Part shown: one piece after another, positions 14,016 through 17,972 of the stretch
How positions within the stretch are numbered: position 1 is the stretch's first letter
Layout: the number at the start of each line of letters is the position of its first letter
NCBI GenBank assembly: GCA_036522155.1
Contig: DATDGI010000302.1
Coordinates: 1 to 17,972 of the forward strand
Direction of reading: 5' to 3'
Origin: UBA9676 sp036522155
GTDB lineage: Bacteria > Actinomycetota > Actinomycetes > Streptosporangiales > Streptosporangiaceae
DNA length: 17,972 bases
The notes under the pieces: model-generated
Told to the model about the DNA's origin: nothing
What the model saw: the letters and a program-made list of their open reading frames with translations, nothing else
Databases searched by the model: none
Position numbers and translations under genes: made by a program

Positions 14016-15065
14016 TCACCGGTGGGGAGCCAGGACAGCATGATGATCATCGCCTGCCTTAGCCTGTGGGTCGGCGTGCACCAGCGCGGCGGCCAGCCGC
14101 GGCAGCGCATGCAGCAGGTTGTGCTCGGCGTCGACCGCGACCCGGTGCGCCTGGACCGCGCTGGCACCGGCATCGACGATGACCTCGCATTCAGCGCGCA
14201 GACGGTGCCCGATCCAGCGCAGCCGGACCTGGCCGACATCGAGCACTCCCGGCGTCGCACGCAGAGTCTGCTCCACCTGATCGACCAGGGCAGGGTCCAC
14301 GGCGTCCATCAGCCGCCGGTAAATCTCGCTGGCCGCCTGCCGGAGCACGGCCAAGATCGCCACCGTGATCACCAGCCCCACCACGGGATCCGCCCAGTCC
14401 CACCCGATTGCCACACCGGCCACTCCGAGCAGGACCGCCAGCGACGTGAACCCATCGGTGCGGGCATGCAACCCATCGGCGACCAGGGCCGCCGAGCCGA
14501 TCTTGCGCCCGACCCGGATCCGGTACCGGGCAACCAGCTCGTTACCGGTGAACCCAATCACCGCAGCAGCGGCCACCGCGATCAGATTCGAGACCGGGCG
14601 CGGGTGCGCCAGCCGGGTCACCGCCTCATAGCCAGCCACCGCCGAAGACGCGGCGATCACCACGACGATCACCACTCCGGCCAGGTCCTCGCCCCGCCCG
14701 TAGCCGTAGGTGTAGCGGCGAGTAGGCGGCCGCCTGCCTACCACGAACGCGATGCCCAACGGCACGGCGGTCAGCGCGTCGGCGGCGTTGTGGAGCGTGT
14801 CACCCAGGAGCGCGACCGAGCCTGAAATGGCCACCACGGCGGCCTGGAGGACCGCGGTACCACCGAGCACGGCAAGGGAGATCCACAGCGCCCGGATCCC
14901 CTCAGCACTGGCCTCCATCGCCGCATCCACCTTGCCAGTGGCATCGTGGGAATGCGGGCTCAGCAGGTGCCGAAGCCTGTCAAACACCCGAGACCTGCTG
15001 GCATGAATATGCCCGTGCCCGTGGGCGTGATCCGGGCCGCCGTGGCCAGTCTGCTGATCGCTCAT
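14016..15065 (-). CDS. cation diffusion facilitator (CDF) metal exporter, CzcD-like
   Basis: The 349-residue product is a proton-coupled exporter of a divalent metal, probably zinc. The N-terminus is His-rich (HGGPDHAHGHGHIH at about residues 8-21, and HSHD later), a likely metal-sensing or loading loop. Membrane helix 2 carries HNAAD (His92, Asp96) and helix 5 HARTD (His200, Asp204). A His-x3-Asp in both helices is the transport site of Zn-selecting members. A soluble C-terminal domain follows (ATPGVLDVGQVRLRWIG, with VDAEHNLLHALP). I chose the ATG at 15065; the frame is open to 15161 but those residues are not family-like and no better ribosome-binding site is seen. It lies downstream of the beta-propeller gene on the same strand. 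Confidence 0.92.
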   Translation of the reverse strand: MSDQQTGHGGPDHAHGHGHIHASRSRVFDRLRHLLSPHSHDATGKVDAAMEASAEGIRALWISLAVLGGTAVLQAAVVAISGSVALLGDTLHNAADALTAVPLGIAFVVGRRPPTRRYTYGYGRGEDLAGVVIVVVIAASSAVAGYEAVTRLAHPRPVSNLIAVAAAAVIGFTGNELVARYRIRVGRKIGSAALVADGLHARTDGFTSLAVLLGVAGVAIGWDWADPVVGLVITVAILAVLRQAASEIYRRLMDAVDPALVDQVEQTLRATPGVLDVGQVRLRWIGHRLRAECEVIVDAGASAVQAHRVAVDAEHNLLHALPRLAAALVHADPQAKAGDDHHAVLAPHR

Positions 15066-15203
15066 GACGCCCAGGATGCGCGAGGAATCCGCTTGCAGCA
15101 CATCGACAACAACCACTCCAACGTGATTGCGAAAGACTCGCAGACTCCATGCCCCCGGCATTGCCGCGCACGGGCGAACACGTCTCGACGTCGGCCGAGC
15201 CGG

Positions 15204-16226
15204 TCAGGTGATCTCGCACACCAGCACGGCAGGGTGGCCGCCGGAAGCGCTGAGCACCGGGAAGTAGCTGCGGCCCGTGGCCGGGTCCACAGTGACAACA
15301 TGCGCGTCGTTGGCCAGGTAATTGGAGTAGATGACACGCAGCCGCTGGCCGTGGCGCTGGAGGACCGTGACCCAGCCGCTTTCGGCCGCCACATACAGGC
15401 GGCCAGCGCGCCCGTCGAAGGCCAGAACGTCGGGCTCGACGCCCACAACGGCGGTCCCCGTCACCCGCCAAGTGTTCATGTCGACCGTGAGCAGGGCCGA
15501 GTTGACGTCGCATGCGATGAAGGCGATCCGGTCCGGGCTGTCCAGCGCCAGGCTGTGGTCGTTCTCGCACCCCGGCAGCGGCACCCGGCGGATGACCGAG
15601 CGGGTGGCCGGATCGATGACAGCGAGCTGGTTACGGCCTTGCACGTCCACCAGGATGTGGCCCGAGGCCGGGTCATAAGCGACGTTGCCCGCCTCCCCAC
15701 CCAGGCGCACCGTCCCCCGGGCCGCGCCGGTGGCGGCGTCGATGATGGTTTCTGACCCGCCGGATTCGTTACTGGCCCAGATCGTGCGGTTGGCCGGATC
15801 GTAGACCAGCCCGTCGGGGTATGCCCCGGCCGGAGTTCCGCCCAGGATCTGGCCAGTATCTTCATTGATCCGGACAACCATGTGGGCGCCGGTCGCCGTC
15901 GCGTAGACGCGATGCAACGAAGGCACCACCAGCACACCGTGGACCTGGGACAGGCCGCCAATCGCGCGCACCATCCGGCCGTTGCGGATGTTGATCTCAA
16001 GCACCTGGCTGGCGCCAAGATGCGCCACGAACAGCAGACCGCGGCGGGAATCAAGACTCGCGTAATCCAGCCGGGAGTTGCCGCCAGGCAAGGGAATACG
16101 CGCGACGACGCGCAAGCCCGGCGCACCCGAGGCCACCGAGGAGGCAGAGTGCACTGGGCGGCTCACGTGAGCCATACACCCTGCCGCCACCAGGCTGAGG
16201 GCGACGACCACAGCAAGACGCCTCAC
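15204..16226 (-). CDS. YVTN/YncE-type beta-propeller lipoprotein
   Basis: The 340-residue product starts with a lipoprotein signal peptide (MRRLAVVVALSLVAAGC, lipobox Cys17), so it is exported and anchored outside the membrane. Repeated blade motifs follow, each with a D-x-A-(T/S)-G turn: RINEDTGQILGG, ETIIDAATGAARGTV, AVIDPATRSVIRRV, VTVDPATGRSYFPV. This is the pattern of a seven-blade YVTN/NHL propeller. No enzyme site can be assigned; such proteins often bind a ligand or a partner. The longest frame starts at a TTG at 16241. I prefer the GTG at 16226 because AGGGAG sits 6 bases upstream and the signal peptide then has normal length. Being next to a CDF exporter it could relate to metal handling, but this is not shown. 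Confidence 0.85.
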   Translation of the reverse strand: MRRLAVVVALSLVAAGCMAHVSRPVHSASSVASGAPGLRVVARIPLPGGNSRLDYASLDSRRGLLFVAHLGASQVLEINIRNGRMVRAIGGLSQVHGVLVVPSLHRVYATATGAHMVVRINEDTGQILGGTPAGAYPDGLVYDPANRTIWASNESGGSETIIDAATGAARGTVRLGGEAGNVAYDPASGHILVDVQGRNQLAVIDPATRSVIRRVPLPGCENDHSLALDSPDRIAFIACDVNSALLTVDMNTWRVTGTAVVGVEPDVLAFDGRAGRLYVAAESGWVTVLQRHGQRLRVIYSNYLANDAHVVTVDPATGRSYFPVLSASGGHPAVLVCEIT

Positions 16227-16255
16227 CACATGCTCCCTCAATACATCGGCCAGGT

Positions 16256-16281
16256 CAGACTGTCGCCAGCCGTCTGGACAG
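16256..16281. repeat. two interleaved inverted repeats upstream of the propeller gene
   Basis: CAGAC (16256) pairs with GTCTG (16272), and CTGTC (16260) pairs with GACAG (16277). They lie 30-55 bases upstream of the propeller start, where an operator could be. Short repeats of this kind also occur by chance. Confidence 0.25.
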
Positions 16282-16411
16282 CGCTACTGGGAACCACCCT
16301 CTGCGAGCCGCCCAGCACATCAGCCTAGGGTGGCCATCTGAAGTAGCCCTTGGTCACCGCAGTCAAGGACGTGTGAACCTGCGCGATGCGGCGACGGTCC
16401 CCAGCGAGTGC

Positions 16412-16431
16412 CCGCCCCGGCGCCAGGCGGG
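16412..16431 (-). terminator. GC-rich hairpin after the asnC-type gene
   Basis: GCCCCG and CGGGGC form a perfect 6-bp stem with an 8-base loop, starting 16 bases beyond the stop of the AsnC-type gene. A T-run is missing. Confidence 0.45.
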
Positions 16432-16447
16432 GCCTCGCCCTAACGGA

Positions 16448-16966
16448 TCAGCGGGCCAGAGCCCGGCGGCGCCTGCGGGGCGGCTGATCAGGGGCCGGGA
16501 CGGTGGCCGCGACTGGCAGCCGGGACGGGGGCTTGACCTCCGACAGCCGCAGGTAGGTGACCAGGTTCCGGCCGCCCCGGGTGGCCAGGCTGGCCAGCAC
16601 CTGCTGCAAGTCGGCGACGTCGCGGGCCACGGCGGTGATCACGTAGTCCATCTCGCCGGCCACGTTGTCCGCCGCGATGATCTGCGGCAGCGCGCGGATA
16701 TGGTCCTCGAAGATGCGGGTGGACCGTTCGTCGTGCCGGCTGAGCGAAGCCGTCACATACACCTGCAGCGGAAACCCGGCCGCGACGGGGTCGAGCTGGG
16801 CGCTGATGATGCGGATGACGCCGGACTCCTTCAGCCAGCGGACCCGGTGCAAGGTGGCCGCGGGGGACAGCCCGGCCAGGCGGGCAAGCTCGACGTTCGT
16901 GCAGTCCGCGTCGGCCTGCAGCGCAGTGAGCAGCCTTACGTCAATTTCGTCAAGTTCAACGGCCAT
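16448..16966 (-). CDS. AsnC/Lrp-family transcriptional regulator
   Basis: The 172-residue product has an N-terminal helix-turn-helix at about residues 5-50 (LDEIDVRLLTALQADAD, then TNVELARLAGLSPAATLHRV and RWLKESGVI). A RAM ligand-binding domain follows (FPLQVYVTASLSRHDE, then NVAGEMDYVITAVARDVADL). The last residues are Arg-rich (PPRRRRRALAR), an extra basic tail. Lrp-type regulators usually respond to an amino acid and often control a divergent transporter; the EamA gene lies exactly there. I chose the ATG at 16966 since the family begins with a short Met-plus-acidic segment and the upstream sequence to 17071 is Cys-rich and not family-like. No ribosome-binding site precedes it and the -10 box is only 10 bases away, so the mRNA is probably leaderless. 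Confidence 0.9.
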   Translation of the reverse strand: MAVELDEIDVRLLTALQADADCTNVELARLAGLSPAATLHRVRWLKESGVIRIISAQLDPVAAGFPLQVYVTASLSRHDERSTRIFEDHIRALPQIIAADNVAGEMDYVITAVARDVADLQQVLASLATRGGRNLVTYLRLSEVKPPSRLPVAATVPAPDQPPRRRRRALAR

Positions 16967-16983
16967 ATAGCAATATGTTATAT
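16965..16983. promoter_or_regulatory. Lrp-type imperfect palindrome over the asnC-type start codon
   Basis: ATATAGCAATATGTTATAT matches its own reverse complement at 14 of 18 paired positions, is AT-rich in a GC-rich window, and has the length of an Lrp/AsnC-type site. It covers the -10 box and start of the regulator gene, so autorepression is likely. It may also act on the divergent EamA gene. Confidence 0.55.
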
Positions 16984-17006
16984 CGCTAAGATGGCACACT
17001 AGCCAA
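16977..17006 (-). promoter_or_regulatory. promoter of the asnC-type gene
   Basis: On the minus strand TTGGCT (17001-17006) and TATAAC (16977-16982) are 18 bases apart. The expected start of transcription is close to or at the ATG, giving a leaderless or nearly leaderless message. Confidence 0.5.
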
Positions 17007-17037
17007 ATTCTGTACATGCGGGAGCGACCATGGCTGC

Positions 17038-17972
17038 ATGAACAGCAACCGTCGCCGCACCTTCGCCGCACTCATCAGCGCCGGGCTGCTCTGGGGCACC
17101 ACGGTGCCGTTGTCCAAGCTGGCCCTGCACTGGCTCCCGCCGGGGTGGCTCACTGCCGTGCGCTTCGCCGTGGCCGCCGCGATCCTGCTGCCGATCGCGC
17201 GCCACCAACTGCGGGCCGCATTCCGGCCCGTTGTGCTGGCCTCGGGGGCGCTGGGCTACGGCGGGTCGGTCGCCCTGCAGAGCGCCGGCATTACCCGGAC
17301 CAGCGTCATCCACGCCGCCCTGCTGATCGGCACGGTCCCGGTGCTGGTCGCGATCATCGCGGCGGTGTGGCACCGCACCGTGGCGCGCCCGGTGGCCTGG
17401 GCGGGCTTTGCGCTGTCGCTGGCCGGTGTCGGCCTGGTCGCTGGTGGCCGCGGCGGCGGGGCGAGCACCGCCGGGGACGCGCTGGTGCTCGCGTCGCTGG
17501 TGCTGTCGGCCACGTTCACCGTGGCCCAGGTCCGGCTGCTGCGCGGCCGCGACCCGATCGCCATGACCGCCGTGCAGTTCCTGGGTGCCGCGCTGGCCGC
17601 GCTGCCGTTCGCGGCGGTCACCGAGGCCGGGCCGGCCATGCCCGGCACCGCGGGCCCGGTCCTGGCCACCGCGGCCCTGGCGGCCGGCGGCACGCTGCTG
17701 CCCTTCGCCCTGTTCGCCTACGCGCAGAGCCGGGTGCCCGCCGAGGTAGCCGGGGCCTTTCTCAACATCGAGCCGCTGGTCGGGGCCGTTGCGGGCGTGG
17801 TGTTCTTCGGTAACCCGGCCGGGCCGGAGCAGCTCACCGGCGGGCTGGCCATCCTCGCCGGCATCGCGCTGAGCAGCCTCCCGCTGCTGGCCGGCCGTCG
17901 CATCCGGCCCGGCGCCCGGCAAGATGTCCCGGTCGGCGGCCCCAGCGCCGCTGCGGCATCAGTGCATGGTGA
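17038..17972 (+). CDS. EamA/DMT-family exporter (runs off the right edge)
   Basis: The frame from ATG 17038 stays open to the window end: 311 complete codons are visible and no stop is reached. It encodes a drug/metabolite transporter with about ten hydrophobic segments in two EamA repeats. The first has AALISAGLLWGTTVPLSKLA, WLTAVRFAVAAAILLP and HAALLIGTVPVLVAIIA; the second has ALVLASLVLSATFTVAQ, LLPFALFAYAQSRVPAE and AFLNIEPLVGAVAGVVFFG, the latter being the usual final-repeat signature. These proteins export amino acids or other small metabolites. The part after about residue 290 is hydrophilic and probably close to the true end. A GGGAG at 17020-17024 is 13 bases upstream, a little far. 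It is divergent from the AsnC-type regulator, which probably controls it. Confidence 0.9.
   Translation, partial: MNSNRRRTFAALISAGLLWGTTVPLSKLALHWLPPGWLTAVRFAVAAAILLPIARHQLRAAFRPVVLASGALGYGGSVALQSAGITRTSVIHAALLIGTVPVLVAIIAAVWHRTVARPVAWAGFALSLAGVGLVAGGRGGGASTAGDALVLASLVLSATFTVAQVRLLRGRDPIAMTAVQFLGAALAALPFAAVTEAGPAMPGTAGPVLATAALAAGGTLLPFALFAYAQSRVPAEVAGAFLNIEPLVGAVAGVVFFGNPAGPEQLTGGLAILAGIALSSLPLLAGRRIRPGARQDVPVGGPSAAAASVHG

Noticed and set aside
17016..17813. 265-residue plus-strand frame overlapping the EamA gene
   Set aside because: It is out of frame with EamA and gives an Arg/Gly/Ala-rich product without a fold; the EamA frame from 17038 remains open to the window end.
16999..17922. 307-residue minus-strand frame opposite the EamA gene
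   Set aside because: Its product is a low-complexity Gly/Gln/Arg/His-rich sequence, while the plus-strand EamA frame has clear membrane helices and family motifs.

Overview
The window is very GC-rich with strong G/C at third codon positions, GTG starts, short gaps and several ATGA/GTGA stop-start overlaps. This fits an actinobacterium. Questin-oxidase-like, DUF899, DUF2127 and ChrB-type proteins also suit a soil actinomycete (Streptosporangiales-like is a guess). I saw no rRNA, tRNA, CRISPR array or complete insertion sequence.

Left part (1-2918): the 3' end of an alpha/beta hydrolase, a short-chain dehydrogenase (SDR) and a GcvT/DmdA-like folate-dependent methyltransferase lie on the + strand. 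Just after the methyltransferase, on the - strand, is a tyrosine-recombinase remnant with an apparent in-frame internal deletion and no C-terminus: the scar of a lost mobile element.

Central part (2919-10391): a divergent catabolic locus, the most interesting content. Leftward from an AT-rich control region (about 5560-5665) run an APC-family permease and a DeoR-family repressor. Rightward run five tightly packed genes: a GlpA-like FAD dehydrogenase with a BFD-type [2Fe-2S] domain, a compact GlpB-like FAD/NAD(P) protein, a 74-residue protein with a short hydrophobic C-terminal segment, a class II aldolase and an FGGY sugar/polyol kinase. The gene set suggests uptake, phosphorylation, oxidation of a polyol phosphate beside the phosphate (as in glycerol-3-phosphate to DHAP), then aldol cleavage, with no isomerase needed. 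The substrate is unknown; the APC permease hints at an amine-bearing compound. The control region holds a 7-bp inverted repeat resembling DeoR/GlpR half-sites, overlapping a predicted promoter.

Right part (10416-17972): leftward genes for a questin-oxidase-like protein and a DUF899 thioredoxin-like protein; a rightward small membrane protein, a ChrB-N-like gene broken by two frameshifts, and a DUF2127 membrane protein; leftward genes for a CDF metal exporter and a YVTN-type beta-propeller lipoprotein; and a divergent pair of an AsnC/Lrp regulator (apparently leaderless, with a palindrome over its start) and an EamA/DMT exporter that runs off the right edge.
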